A stretch of DNA of 64,000 nt from Omphiscola glabra (GCA_964017045.1 OZ024796.1:1112501-1176500); one strand, 5' to 3'. Numbered from the stretch's first letter, positions 26,501-38,790 are shown. Notes: generated by a model from the letters alone, not told the origin. Numbers and translations: made by a program.

Positions 26501-29500
26501 TGGAACCAGTCAAACAATAAGTATTTGGTTGGTAGGAGTCAAACAATAAGTATTTGGTTGGAACCAGTCAAACAATAAGTATTTGGTTGGTAGGAGTCAA
26601 ACAATAAGTATTTGGTTGGTAGGAGTCAAACAATAAGTATTTGGTTGGTAGGAGTCAAACAATAAGTATTTGGTTGGAACCAGTCAAACAATAAGTATTT
26701 GGTTGGTAGGAGTCAAACAATAAGTATTTGGTTGGAACCAGTCAAACAATAAGTATTTGGTTGGTAGCAGTCAAACAATAAGTATTTGGTTGGTAGGAGT
26801 CAAACAATAAGTATTTGGTTGGAACCAGTCAAACAATAAGTATTTGGTTGGTAGGAGTCAAACAATAAGTATTTGGTTGGAACCAGTCAAACAATAAGTA
26901 TTTGGTTGGTAGCAGTCAAACAATAAGTATTTGGTTGGTAGGAGTCAAACAATAAGTATTTGGTTGGAACCAGTCAAACAATAAGTATTTGGTTGGTAGG
27001 AGTCAAACAATAAGTATTTGGTTGGAACCAGTCAAACAATAAGTATTTGGTTGGAACCAGTCAAACAATAAGTATTTGGTTGGAACCAGTCAAACAATAA
27101 GTATTTGGTTGGTAGGAGTCAAACAATAAGTATTTGGTTGGAACCAGTCAAACAATAAGTATTTGGTTGGTAGGAGTCAAACAATAAGTATTTGGTTGGA
27201 ACCAGTCAAACAATAAGTATTTGGTTGGTAGGAGTCAAACAATAAGTATTTGGTTGGAACCAGTCAAACAATAAGTATTTGGTTGGAACCAGTCAAACAA
27301 TAAGTATTTGGTTGGAACCAGTCAAACAATAAGTATTTGGTTGGTAGGAGTCAAACAATAAGTATTTGGTTGGAACCAGTCAAACAATAAGTATTTGGTT
27401 GGTAGGAGTCAAACAATAAGTATTTGGTTGGTAGGAGTCAAACAATAAGTATTTGGTTGGTAGGAGTCAAACAATAAGTATTTGGTTGGAACCAGTCAAA
27501 CAATAAGTATTTGGTTGGTAGGAGTCAAACAATAAGTATTTGGTTGGAACCAGTCAAACAATAAGTATTTGGTTGGTAGCAGTCAAACAATAAGTATTTG
27601 GTTGGTAGGAGTCAAACAATAAGTATTTGGTTGGAACCAGTCAAACAATAAGTATTTGGTTGGTAGGAGTCAAACAATAAGTATTTGGTTGGAACCAGTC
27701 AAACAATAAGTATTTGGTTGGTAGCAGTCAAACAATAAGTATTTGGTTGGTAGGAGTCAAACAATAAGTATTTGGTTGGAACCAGTCAAACAATAAGTAT
27801 TTGGTTGGTAGGAGTCAAACAATAAGTATTTGGTTGGAACCAGTCAAACAATAAGTATTTGGTTGGAACCAGTCAAACAATAAGTATTTGGTTGGAACCA
27901 GTCAAACAATAAGTATTTGGTTGGAACCAGTCAAACAATAAGTATTTGGTTGGAACCAGTCAAACAATAAGTATTTGGTTGGTAGCAGTCAAACAATAAG
28001 TATTTGGTTGGTAGGAGTCAAACAATAAGTATTTGGTTGGAACCAGTCAAACAATAAGTATTTGGTTGGTAGGAGTCAAACAATAAGTATTTGGTTGGTA
28101 GCAGTCAAACAATAAGTATTTGGTTGGTAGGAGTCAAACAATAAGTATTTGGTTGGTAGGAGTCAAACAATAAGTATTTGGTTGGTAGGAGTCAAACAAT
28201 AAGTATTTGGTTGGTAGCAGTCAAACAATAAGTATTTGGTTGGAACCAGTCAAACAATAAGTATTTGGTTGGAACCAGTCAAACAATAAGTATTTGGTTG
28301 GTAGGAGTCAAACAATAAGTATTTGGTTGGTAGCAGTCAAACAATAAGTATTTGGTTGGAACCAGTCAAACAATAAGTATTTGGTTGGAACCAGTCAAAC
28401 AATAAGTATTTGGTTGGTAGGAGTCAAACAATAAGTATTTGGTTGGTAGGAGTCAAACAATAAGTATTTGGTTGGAACCAGTCAAACAATAAGTATTTGG
28501 TTGGAACCAGTCAAACAATAAGTATTTGGTTGGTAGGAGTCAAACAATAAGTATTTGGTTGGTAGCAGTCAAACAATAAGTATTTGGTTGGTAGGAGTCA
28601 AACAATAAGTATTTGGTTGGTAGCAGTCAAACAATAAGTATTTGGTTGGTAGCAGTCAAACAATAAGTATTTGGTTGGTAGGAGTCAAACAATAAGTATT
28701 TGGTTGGTAGCAGTCAAACAATAAGTATTTGGTTGGTAGGAGTCAAACAATAAGTATTTGGTTGGTAGCAGTCAAACAATAAGTATTTGGTTGGTAGGAG
28801 TCAAACAATAAGTATTTGGTTGGAACCAGTCAAACAATAAGTATTTGGTTGGTAGGAGTCAAACAATAAGTATTTGGTTGGTAGGAGTCAAACAATAAGT
28901 ATTTGGTTGGTAGGAGTCAAACAATAAGTATTTGGTTGGTAGGAGTCAAACAATAAGTATTTGGTTGGTAGGAGTCAAACAATAAGTATTTGGTTGGAAC
29001 CAGTCAAACAATAAGTATTTGGTTGGTAGGAGTCAAACAATAAGTATTTGGTTGGAACCAGTCAAACAATAAGTATTTGGTTGGTAGGAGTCAAACAATA
29101 AGTATTTGGTTGGTAGGAGTCAAACAATAAGTATTTGGTTGGAACCAGTCAAACAATAAGTATTTGGTTGGTAGGAGTCAAACAATAAGTATTTGGTTGG
29201 TAGGAGTCAAACAATAAGTATTTGGTTGGAACCAGTCAAACAATAAGTATTTGGTTGGAACCAGTCAAACAATAAGTATTTGGTTGGTAGCAGTCAAACA
29301 ATAAGTATTTGGTTGGAACCAGTCAAACAATAAGTATTTGGTTGGAACCAGTCAAACAATAAGTATTTGGTTGGAACCAGTCAAACAATAAGTATTTGGT
29401 TGGTAGGAGTCAAACAATAAGTATTTGGTTGGAAGGAGTCAAACAATAAGTATTTGGTTGGTAGGAGTCAAACAATAAGTATTTGGTTGGAACCAGTCAA

Positions 29501-32500
29501 ACAATAAGTATTTGGTTGGTAGGAGTCAAACAATAAGTATTTGGTTGGAACCAGTCAAACAATAAGTATTTGGTTGGAACCAGTCAAACAATAAGTATTT
29601 GGTTGGAACCAGTCAAACAATAAGTATTTGGTTGGTAGGAGTCAAACAATAAGTATTTGGTTGGAAGGAGTCAAACAATAAGTATTTGGTTGGAAGGAGT
29701 CAAACAATAAGTATTTGGTTGGTAGGAGTCAAACAATAAGTATTTGGTTGGAACCAGTCAAACAATAAGTATTTGGTTGGAACCAGTCAAACAATAAGTA
29801 TTTGGTTGGAACCAGTCAAACAATAAGTATTTGGTTGGAAGGAGTCAAACAATAAGTATTTGGTTGGTAGGAGTCAAACAATAAGTATTTGGTTGGTAGG
29901 AGTCAAACAATAAGTATTTGGTTGGAACCAGTCAAACAATAAGTATTTGGTTGGTAGGAGTCAAACAATAAGTATTTGGTTGGAACCAGTCAAACAATAA
30001 GTATTTGGTTGGAACCAGTCAAACAATAAGTATTTGGTTGGAACCAGTCAAACAATAAGTATTTGGTTGGAACCAGTCAAACAATAAGTATTTGGTTGGA
30101 AGGAGTCAAACAATAAGTATTTGGTTGGTAGGAGTCAAACAATAAGTATTTGGTTGGTAGGAGTCAAACAATAAGTATTTGGTTGGAACCAGTCAAACAA
30201 TAAGTATTTGGTTGGAACCAGTCAAACAATAAGTATTTGGTTGGTAGGAGTCAAACAATAAGTATTTGGTTGGTAGGAGTCAAACAATAAGTATTTGGTT
30301 GGAACCAGTCAAACAATAAGTATTTGGTTGGAACCAGTCAAACAATAAGTATTTGGTTGGTAGGAGTCAAACAATAAGTATTTGGTTGGTAGGAGTCAAA
30401 CAATAAGTATTTGGTTGGAACCAGTCAAACAATAAGTATTTGGTTGGTAGGAGTCAAACAATAAGTATTTGGTTGGTAGGAGTCAAACAATAAGTATTTG
30501 GTTGGAACCAGTCAAACAATAAGTATTTGGTTGGAACCAGTCAAACAATAAGTATTTGGTTGGTAGCAGTCAAACAATAAGTATTTGGTTGGTAGGAGTC
30601 AAACAATAAGTATTTGGTTGGTAGCAGTCAAACAATAAGTATTTGGTTGGTAGCAGTCAAACAATAAGTATTTGGTTGGTAGGAGTCAAACAATAAGTAT
30701 TTGGTTGGTAGGAGTCAAACAATAAGTATTTGGTTGGAACCAGTCAAACAATAAGTATTTGGTTGGAACCAGTCAAACAATAAGTATTTGGTTGGTAGGA
30801 GTCAAACAATAAGTATTTGGTTGGAACCAGTCAAACAATAAGTATTTGGTTGGTAGGAGTCAAACAATAAGTATTTGGTTGGTAGGAGTCAAACAATAAG
30901 TATTTGGTTGGTAGGAGTCAAACAATAAGTATTTGGTTGGTAGGAGTCAAACAATAAGTATTTGGTTGGTAGCAAAAATACCTTATAAATTACCATTACA
31001 GTTTCTCAAAAGGTTATTCAAAAAATCTAGTGACATATTAAATAGGATATAATTAAATGGCAATATTAAAACTTAGTAAGTGTAAGTACTGTAAGTGTAT
31101 ATAAATAAATTAAAGATACCCTCAGAATTCTTTGCATTAACATTGGCCCCGGCCTTGATAAGAAAATACGCAGAGTAGCCTTGATTGTAGCACACAGCTG
31201 TATATAATGGGGTAGCTCCGTAGTAATTTACTCCTTCTATTGGAACGCCTTTCTTCAGTAGTAGCTGAAATTAAAGTAAACTTCAATGTTCACAGCAGCT
31301 TCATCAAAAGGTATTATTAAATACAGCAAATACATACAACTTCAATAATTTGATTCTGTAGCCAAGTATGTTACGATACCACGAGAATAATATATCCACC
31401 AGGGCCAGCACTAGGCGGGTGCAGGGCCTTGGGTAAATTAAAGTTTGCGGGGCCGTTGATGTTACAAACACCTGGCCGAGAGCTATTAAGCCACGCCATA
31501 GTCAAACTGTCTTTATGCTCATAATGGGACACTTTTTTCTGGGTATTTGTTCTCTCGCTTAGTGTCAGAAATTTCTTCTTTTATTTTTTTTTACTGTATA
31601 TCACTCAATATCAGTGGGATTTTTGTTAATCTCATGGTTGTCAAAAAAAAATTTAAAAATTCAGAATAACACAAAGCTAAAAGAGATGTACACAGAATAA
31701 CACAAAGCTGTAACACAACAAGTTGACCTTGAAACTTGATGATCTGTCACATGAAAATACTATTTATTGATTTGACAATAACAAATTATATCACGAGAAA
31801 AAGCAGGAACTAATTTTTTTATGGGAAGAAGAACTCATGATTTTCTGGGTAGTGAGTGTGTACGAATTTTATCTGAGAGGATGGACGCCATGTTGAATTT
31901 TACTATGATGTTAATTTGAGGATAGAAGGATATTCAAAATGTATTATATTCTTTATACTGTAACTTTGTTAGTTACAAAGATGTATCAATATCAAGGATT
32001 TATTTGTACTATTTATTATCGTGAATCAACCTCTGTGTGATTTGTACCACTGGATCTGTTTCATTCGTGAGAGAATGCGAGTTAGTGGTGAATTAATGAA
32101 TGAACAGCGATAGCTGCAAGTACGGGCCATCCATCCAATTATAGAATTAATTAACATACTGAAGGTATGGTTACTTTCAGTATTGTTACAAAAGCTAAAA
32201 GAGATGTACACAGAATAACACAAATCTAAATGGGATGTACACAATAACACAAAGCTGAAAGAGATGTACACAATAACACAACGCTACAAGAGATGTACAC
32301 TCTCAAAGAAACTGCACACCTGTGAATTTTCAAAACTCCTTTCTGCATTGATTTGGTTGGGGCTATTTTTTAACGCAATAGTAGCATTCGGAAGAGTATT
32401 TTCCAACAGCACAAGGAATTAAATTTTGTGTAATGCTGTTTGTACTTATCCTGCAATAAAGTCTAGTAAGTCAGAACTATCCATATCCCGTAAATCACCA

Positions 32501-35500
32501 CTTCTCAACACCATGTCCAAATCGAGAGTGTTTGCTCAAATTACGAAGTCAAGGAATGGAACCGCAGAATTTCATATAGAAAGACAAAAAAATGTCAATG
32601 TACTGTTGCTATTGCTGGAAACATGTTTTTAAAATTCACAATGCCTGAGCTACTATTCAAAAGAAGTATTTTTTCCTGAAAGAGACTTATGTGTCTCATC
32701 TCTAGATTCATATCCAAAATGCCATTTCTTCTACAAATTGAGATGCCTTGTAAACAATGGTTTGAAATTAGGAATGAGTAGGCACGTCCTGGTATTTAAT
32801 ATATAATTTCCATTCATTGTCCTTTAAATGAACTCTAAAAATGTCATATGTAGGGCACTTTTACTATAATCCTAATAAGGCGTAAGGTTCTAAAAATGTC
32901 ATATGTAGGGCACTTTTACTTTGATATTAATAAGGCGTAAGGTTCTAAAAATGTCATATGTAGGGCACTTTTACTATGATCCTAATAAAGTGTAAGGTTC
33001 CCTGATCTTTGACTGACCAAAGAAATAATTTTAGTCTACATCAGCAATTCCAAAAGTGGTAGTCCTTACAACATGAGACAAGAAACTGGACAGCTAAATA
33101 AAGTAAAAATAGACATTTCAAAAAAAACACAAAAAAAAACACTTGCAACAGCTATAATTAAATGGTAATATTTATTCACTCATCTTGCATTTGGCAGATC
33201 ATGGGTTAAACATTTTTTAAAAAATATTTAAGGTCATATAAAAAGATAAAATAATTAATAAATCTGGCACCAGTTCCTGGTTCATTGGGAAACTTATCCA
33301 TCGGTCCGCCAAACGTAAAAAATGTTTGAGAAACACTGATACACATCATTTAATAATTTTGGGTCTACTGTTGGAGAAGGATTAAAATGAGACAAAATTA
33401 TATTTTTTTAATATTTTGTATAATTAAAATGTAATTTAATCCGTTTATCCTATTACAAGCAGTTAAAACAAATGGGATTTTTAAACATCTAACTAAGAAC
33501 CCCCATTTCAGTCTACGATTAGGATGATTAAAAAGCTCTTTCAGTAGAAAATGACAACAATGCCAGGAAGATCTCATATGACAAAGCTAGAAATAGAAAT
33601 ATAAGAACAAAATGCGTTAAGTAAAAGCTTCAAGAATTTTTTTTGGTTACATTTGCTTCTTAAAAATAAACCATTATATTGACAATGATCCTTGCAATTA
33701 CCTAGACCCATTAAGATTGTGAAAGTGCCCTTTAACAGTTTCAGAACCCCTAATACATATTTTTTTCCCTTGGTCATGAAAAATTGGAGCTGTGAAATTG
33801 TTTAACTGTGACTACAATTTAATAGACTATATATGTATTAAATTTAGAACTTCAGATAATATTTTTGAGAAAATAAACTTTTATTAGAAAGAAATGCAAA
33901 TTAGTGATTAGGAGAATTTATCAAGTATTGGAAAAAAAGGAAACAACTGATTTCTAGAGATTACTCACATCTATTATCTCCACATTTCCTTTACTACAAG
34001 CAATGTGCAGTGGACTATCAAGCTGGGAAAGTGTAACCTCTCGTGGGTTGGCTCCTTTTTTCATAAAAAGTTCCACAATTTCAATATAACCATAGCAGAC
34101 AGCAGTGTGGAGGGGTGTCCAGCCATCATGATCAAGATGTGATATAATATCTGCTCCTCCTTCTACCAATACTCTACAGACTTGTGTGTGGCCAAGGCAG
34201 GAAGCCGTATGAAGTGGGGTGAAGCCATCAGTTTGAGTTGCATTGACTGATGCCCCTGCTTCTATCATCCACTATAATTAATGTTAATCATATTAGTTGT
34301 CACTACATCCAATAATTAAACATTAAATTTAAATATTGATAATGATTAAAAAATCTTTTTTTTCTTTTTTTTTTGCAAGAAGTATATACCAGGACAGTGA
34401 GTCATTTACTGATATGTCACACAAAGTTGGCAAGTGTGTTGCAAGATTTTTTTATACATTTATAAAATCAGCTCTAAAAACGATTTTCTCTGCATATCAC
34501 AGGGTATTAAAATTATTATGGCATCTATGATAGTATGAACATTTAATCTAATAATTAAATATAATGAATTATAATAATCTGCTTGGAAGCTGTTCCTCAT
34601 ATTACCACTATTACCAGTATCTATTGATATTATCATAATAATTGAATGATTAGTGAAATTATTTTGAACAAGTATTTTAAGTGCACAGAAAGTTTAAAAA
34701 AAAAAAGATTAAAAACCAGTGCAATAAAACAAAATTGTAACAAGTCTAGGACTGGTGCATGTTGTACCTTTATCATGTGAGATTGTCCATACATTGCAAC
34801 CCAATGAAGTGGTGTCCTGTGATCACTGTCCAGCTGGTTGATGCTTGCACCACGCTGCACAAGAAGCTTTAGAACACAAAGATGACCTTTAGAAGCAGCA
34901 ATGTGTATGGGACGTCTTTCCCACAGAAGGTCATCACTGTTTGGTGTGTTAGGATCTGCACCAGCATCTAACAACAGATTCATTATCTCAACATTCCCTT
35001 TGGCTGCTGCGCGGCAAATAGGACTTACCATTTGAAGATTAAAATTTGGATTTAATCTTCTAACCGTTAATAAATCCTTGACAATTTCTGTGTCGTCATT
35101 ATGTATTGCATCCATTAAATTGACCTGAAGGTCGGTGAAACCGACCTCATGAACATGCACATTGTTTAAATGTTCTATATCATGTGAGGAGGACCAATCA
35201 AGTTTAATGAAAGAAATAGCTTGCAGCATTGGTACTGTTTTCTCAGAGAACAATGGCACATCTTTAACCTCTTTTATTTCTCTTTCTCCTGAACTAGCAT
35301 CCCTTAAATTGGACATTGCATAATATTTGCCTTTTGTGACCTTTTGCTGATCTCTGAAAGAAGCACTTGCATCTGAGCTATGAGAAATACTTGTGTGTTC
35401 AGCGTCAAAGTTTGGAGTGAAAAAGTCTGAGTCTTGCACTTGTACTTTGCTGCAACTGCAATCATCATATTTCTTGTAAGTGAGTGAGCTAAAAGGTTCT

Positions 35501-35577
35501 TTATCATTGTTATCCTTTCCTGAGTCATTTAACATCTCATTAAGTGGAATGTTTCCATCTTGAGCAGTAGCCATCAT
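14561..35577 (-). CDS. Ankyrin-repeat and SOCS-box protein (ASB family)
   Basis: ASB proteins bind a substrate through ankyrin repeats and Elongin B/C-Cullin 5 through the SOCS box, acting as E3 ubiquitin-ligase receptors. Coding exons on the - strand: 35577-34768, 34271-33969, 31264-31120 and 14925-14561. They total 1623 nt (540 residues) with consistent phases and GT..AG sites. Residues 1-145 are Ser/Asp-rich and unrecognised. About eight or nine ankyrin repeats run from roughly 150 to 455, for example RTPLHWVAMYGQSHMIK, DGFTPLHTASCLGHTQV and DGWTPLHTAVCYGYIEIV. The SOCS box is at about 464-505: SLATLCLVLV fits the BC box and FLPIPEVLK fits the Cul5 box. Joins across introns restore repeat spacing (EIID/LLLKKG). 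The start is the first ATG after an acceptor-like TTTTTAG, so an upstream 5'UTR exon is likely. The last intron is 16.2 kb and almost all minisatellite. I cannot assign the ASB subtype. Confidence 0.93.
14926..14958 (-). promoter_or_regulatory. 3' splice site and branch-point candidate of the ASB terminal exon
   Basis: Read on the - strand, the last array unit is altered to CTTATTAACTGG, which supplies a TTAAC branch-point match. It is followed by TTGTTTTCTTGATCCAG at the exon border. The first AG after the array is the acceptor itself (14927-14926). The spacing of about 25 nt is normal. Confidence 0.55.
14946..30974. repeat. 29-bp megasatellite, about 546 visible units, filling the last ASB intron
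   Basis: The unit on the + strand is AATAAGTATTTGGTTGG, then a four-base variable block, then AGTCAAAC. The block is nearly always TAGG, TAGC or AACC; rare forms are AAGG (clustered at about 29430-30100), TACC and AACG. Other positions are almost invariant apart from edge units (GATTGG) and two small insertions near 17838 and 18050. No CT occurs in the units read, so the gene's sense strand has no AG. The array starts 21 bp from the terminal exon's acceptor. It spans a 200-N gap, so the true length is unknown. Confidence 0.98.
18437..18636. other. Assembly gap of 200 N inside the 29-bp array
   Basis: Exactly 200 undetermined bases, probably a placeholder length. Units left of the gap are nearly all TAGG/TAGC types; to the right AACC types become frequent. 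Open frames across it are meaningless. Confidence 0.99.
31265..32833. other. ASB intron 2, distal part, with scattered short repeats
   Basis: No exon is recognised. About 31398-31500 holds a GC-richer fragment (CAGGGCCAGCACTAGG) that looks transposon-derived. AGAGATGTACACA linked to ATAACACAAAG recurs at about 31680-31707 and 32190-32300 as a loose repeat of about 29 bp. The short open frames at 32026-32271 and 32426-32632 overlap repeats and have no recognisable domain. Confidence 0.45.
32834..33001. repeat. About 55-bp tandem repeat, 3 copies
   Basis: Units contain TCTAAAAATGTCATATGTAG, GGCACTTTTACT and AATAAGGCGTAAGG. ASB intron 2. Confidence 0.9.
33002..33968. other. ASB intron 2, proximal part
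   Basis: No coding content is recognised. GTTTGAGAAACACTG at about 33323-33337 is a remnant of a hAT MITE end. Confidence 0.4.
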
Positions 35578-36340
35578 TATCTAAAAACAACAACAAAAAC
35601 ACACACAAAAGTTCATGAGTAAAGGTAGAAAAGTGCATGCTGCATAGGCTTACAATTACAATTTACTGAAATTATTATTCAAAACACTGCCCCTTTCCTA
35701 AAGCTTTTAAATAAGATTAATATCTTCTAACAAATAATGCAAAATGGATGGACCTACTGATATATAAGAATTCACATACTTGCTGTTTCAAGACTTAAAC
35801 TTAAGTTCACTCTAAAATGATAAAGCATATTATTTACTATAGTATGGGCCCACCTAAAGTCTAAAGCTTACAACATCACACTTTTCGACCACAATCATTT
35901 CCTACTATTTTACCAAAACCAAAGAGAAAAATAAGAGTCTAACAAAAAAAGTTATCTTTTAAGATTTAAGGTGGAAGAATTTAGAGTTAGTTTTTAGAAA
36001 TAGTATTTTAAAACTCTATGTATGAGACCCATAGAATATACCTGTATTATACTAATATTATACAGTTATACAGGTATATTTACTATATTTTTTTAAATAA
36101 TACGTTAATTTAATAAGTATAAGCCTTAATCAGCATTTAATTAACTTAAATAAATGCCACTTTGACTTTTCTTTACCTCCAGTTATTTAAAAAAAAATTC
36201 TAGTATTTAGTAGGCCTAATTACTCAAACTAATTTAATTGTCGCTCAAACATAATGAATGTTGTTATATGGTCATTTTTTGATATCGGGTAAGTAAGCAG
36301 GTTCAACCAGAGTTATTTCCCATTGCTTTAAAGTCTAAGT
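35578..36340. other. Upstream intron or 5' flank of the ASB gene
   Basis: No coding exon is visible. On the - strand a T-rich tract ending TTTTTAG abuts the ATG region, consistent with a 5'UTR intron. Confidence 0.4.
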
Positions 36341-36350
36341 GCAAACACTG

Positions 36351-36376
36351 TAACGTCATATGACGTCATCGCGGGG
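36351..36376 (-). promoter_or_regulatory. Double CRE-like site, candidate ASB promoter
   Basis: TGACGTCA at 36361-36368 is a consensus CREB/ATF site, preceded by the half-site TAACGTCA at 36351-36358; together they form a near-palindrome. A CpG-containing GCGGGG follows. It lies about 780 bp upstream of the ASB start codon. A promoter role is inferred from position and motif. Confidence 0.4.
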
Positions 36377-36631
36377 AAACCCAACCAAAGGGATCTGAAT
36401 AAATTATGTAGTTTATTAATTTCCCTTTTTAGTTTAGGCTTCTTCATTAGGCTTAAAATCAGTTGCGTCATAAACACTTTTAATTTTAACCAGAATGTAA
36501 CTATCAATAAAGTTTATAGTAAAATACACTAAAATGCAAATCTCTATTCCTAGTAATTAACAATCTGTTTTGCAAGTAATATATTCTTTTTTATTTTAAC
36601 TTTAAAGATTAAATTAACTGACTATACAGAG

Positions 36632-36800
36632 GGGTGTCCATTAGTTATAAACTTATTTTATATAGGACGTCAACAATTTATATTAACGCAATTTTTGCCC
36701 CCCCCCCCCCCCCACTGTCAACAACTGTGAACCTTTCAATGACCTCCTTTCCCCCAAAGTAATTATGTCAACATTTTATGCCCCACCCCCACCCAAAAAA
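36632..36800. repeat. Dispersed GTCA/C-run repeat, copy 2
   Basis: GGACGTCAACA, a run of about 17 C and ATTATGTCAACA resemble the segments at 2379, 38219 and 58512. The ends are unclear. Confidence 0.35.
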
Positions 36801-37134
36801 AAAGTAGAATTATAATAATGTAAATAAATATTTAACATATTTTACTTTGTGCTTATCTATTTAAATGACACATGAAATTGTAGGCAAAACATTTTATTAC
36901 ATCTCTTGTATTAATTAATCACAAGTTAAAAAGTTTTTACACTTAAATTTTATAATTCAGAATCATTTAAAAGGTTGTTAAAGATTAAATATCATTGTTT
37001 GTGGAAGTATAAATATGATTATTGTCAGTATTTTGACAATTGTAGCATAGTTTCTAGCTGCTATCATCTTCTTAGGGAATAGCCAAGTGTTGCGCTATCG
37101 TAACAATGGGCATAGTAACTTATTTATCATTTTC

Positions 37135-37565
37135 ATCTTGCGGAACTGATATTTCAGACAAGTCAACATCATCCTCATCTAACCATTCAGCACTTAAAAT
37201 AGAAGCATTGTCAGTGTGAGCAATAATTGCAATAAGCTCTCTTTGTCTCCTGGCAGCTACTCGCATTGATCGAATTCTTTTTTGTTGAGTAGCAGGTGGT
37301 AATTTCTTATGCTCAGGAGGGCATTGTCAGTGCTGTTGAACATGTTATTTCAACATGACGTGATGCAAAATAGGTGTAACACATTTTGCAAATCCGTTCA
37401 ACCAGCGATGACTGGACCGAGGGACAATAAAGATCAAACGGAAGAATTTTGATGATCTTTGTGATTCGAAGTAAAATATTATCAAATTTGACAGACTGAT
37501 TGAAGAAAAAAAAAGATGGAAATCTGTACAAGTCACTCCCAGAAGCATCTGGTGCCTCAAGGCCT
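37135..37565 (-). pseudogene. Decayed zinc-finger-like fragment of unknown origin
   Basis: On the - strand, KFDNILLRITKIIKILPF, then VQSSLVERICKMCYTYFAS, then after a frameshift HVQQH give a C2H2-like finger. An acidic and basic tail follows (RSMRVAARRQRELIAIIAH, DEDDVDLSEI) and ends at a stop near 37105. The frame breaks at about 37345. I do not recognise the family; a transposon-associated or captured zinc-finger protein is possible. Confidence 0.4.
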
Positions 37566-37599
37566 TTACTAGTTTGAAAGACTGGAATTGGTGAAATTT

Positions 37600-37675
37600 T
37601 ATAAATCGTGGTGAGCCCAGCCCTAGCTTGGGGTACTCGCTTTATAAAACTTCGTATAATAATAATAATAATAAA
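37600..37675 (+). repeat. SINE/LINE-like 3' tail, copy 1
   Basis: GGTGAGCCCAGCCCTAGC, GGGGTACTCGC and a (TAA)n tail match a second copy at 62165-62245. A 3' AT-rich simple repeat is usual for SINE/LINE tails. Confidence 0.55.
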
Positions 37676-37735
37676 ATCATTTTCCTACTCTATCAATATC
37701 ATTTATCTTGACTGCACATGACACTAGAACCGTGT

Positions 37736-37921
37736 CAGTGGCGTAGTCAGGGGTGGGCAAGGGGGGCATCATGCCCCGGGCGCTACTCACAAAGGGGCGC
37801 GAAATGGTATATTTTACTATAATATTGTATGGTTTTCGAATGGGGGGGCGCTAAAAAGGTATTGGGGGGGCGCTAAAAAGGTATTGTGCCCCGGGCGTGA
37901 GTTAAGCTCGCTACGCCACTG
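37736..37921. mobile_element. hAT-type MITE with perfect 8-bp target duplication
   Basis: The ends CAGTGGCGTAG and CTACGCCACTG are inverted repeats. AACCGTGT occurs on both sides (37728-37735 and 37922-37929), an exact 8-bp duplication diagnostic of hAT insertion. The interior is rich in G-runs and CCCCGGGCG. A relative in opposite orientation lies at 45777-45945. Confidence 0.92.
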
Positions 37922-38218
37922 AACCGTGTCCTTGTTCCATACCTGCCACATGATCGCAAAGATACCACCCTAGTCATTTGTAACAAACAGAATCTACGGG
38001 TGAAGAGAGGCCACTCTTTGACTTCTCTTGCCCTGACAAAGTGTGCTAACATTCTGACCAGCCATCTGTAGTGCACAGACAGACACACGTGAAATAATCT
38101 TATACTATTAAAAGCTTAAAAATAATAGGCCTATGACTATTTACACTCATTAAATTTTTTTTTTAAAGGAATAACCAGTCAATTTGTAAGATTACAATTT
38201 GAATAGAGAAAACATGAT

Positions 38219-38330
38219 TGTTGACGTCAACTAATGTAACCCTCTCCCCCCCCCCCCCCTTGTCCACAATTGTCAAACATTTCCACATCCCCATTTTGTT
38301 TTGGACATCATTAATGAACGTCCCAGACTA
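38219..38330. repeat. Dispersed GTCA/C-run repeat, copy 3
   Basis: TTGACGTCAACTAATG, a long C-run and ATTGTCAAACA resemble the copy at 36632. The boundaries are approximate. Confidence 0.35.
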
Positions 38331-38555
38331 TAGTAATGCTATATAATTAGAAAAAGAAACAAAAAACGTTAATATTCTGATCAATATTCTTCTTATTCAT
38401 TGCGATTATCATTTTCAATCATGATATTATATGGAAGTGCATGAGTTATGGTTAGGCCTATGGATTTGTTAGACTTAGACTACTCTAAGTTTTAAGACTA
38501 TCACTAACCCTAAGACTAAACTAAGGCGGGCCTACTTCTATTATAACTACTAGAC

Positions 38556-38790
38556 AGAGGCGTAGCTATGATATGTTGCCCCCGGGGACGAACTATAAAA
38601 TTCTCTCTCCTCCCCCCCCCCCCCGGGGTATCTTAAGAACTTAGGAGGACCTGGTCACAGCAATGAACAGGGGCCCCTAACAACACAACCCACCAGGGTC
38701 GTGAGAAGGGGGGGGTGAAGGGGGGCACTCAACCCATGCTAAAACAGTTAGGGGGGCTGCAAACAGTTCTTGTGCCCCACCAACTCACCA
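38556..38790. repeat. G/C-run-rich transposon debris
   Basis: It contains AGGCGTAGCTATG, which resembles the CAGTGGCGTAG termini of the local hAT MITEs, and several G and C homopolymers. No intact ends are found. Confidence 0.3.

Noticed and set aside
14946..30974. CRISPR-like or telomeric array
   Set aside because: Units are directly contiguous with no unique spacers, lie in a eukaryotic intron, and do not match telomere motifs.
35304..35528. 74-residue - strand open frame
   Set aside because: It overlaps ASB exon 1 in another frame.
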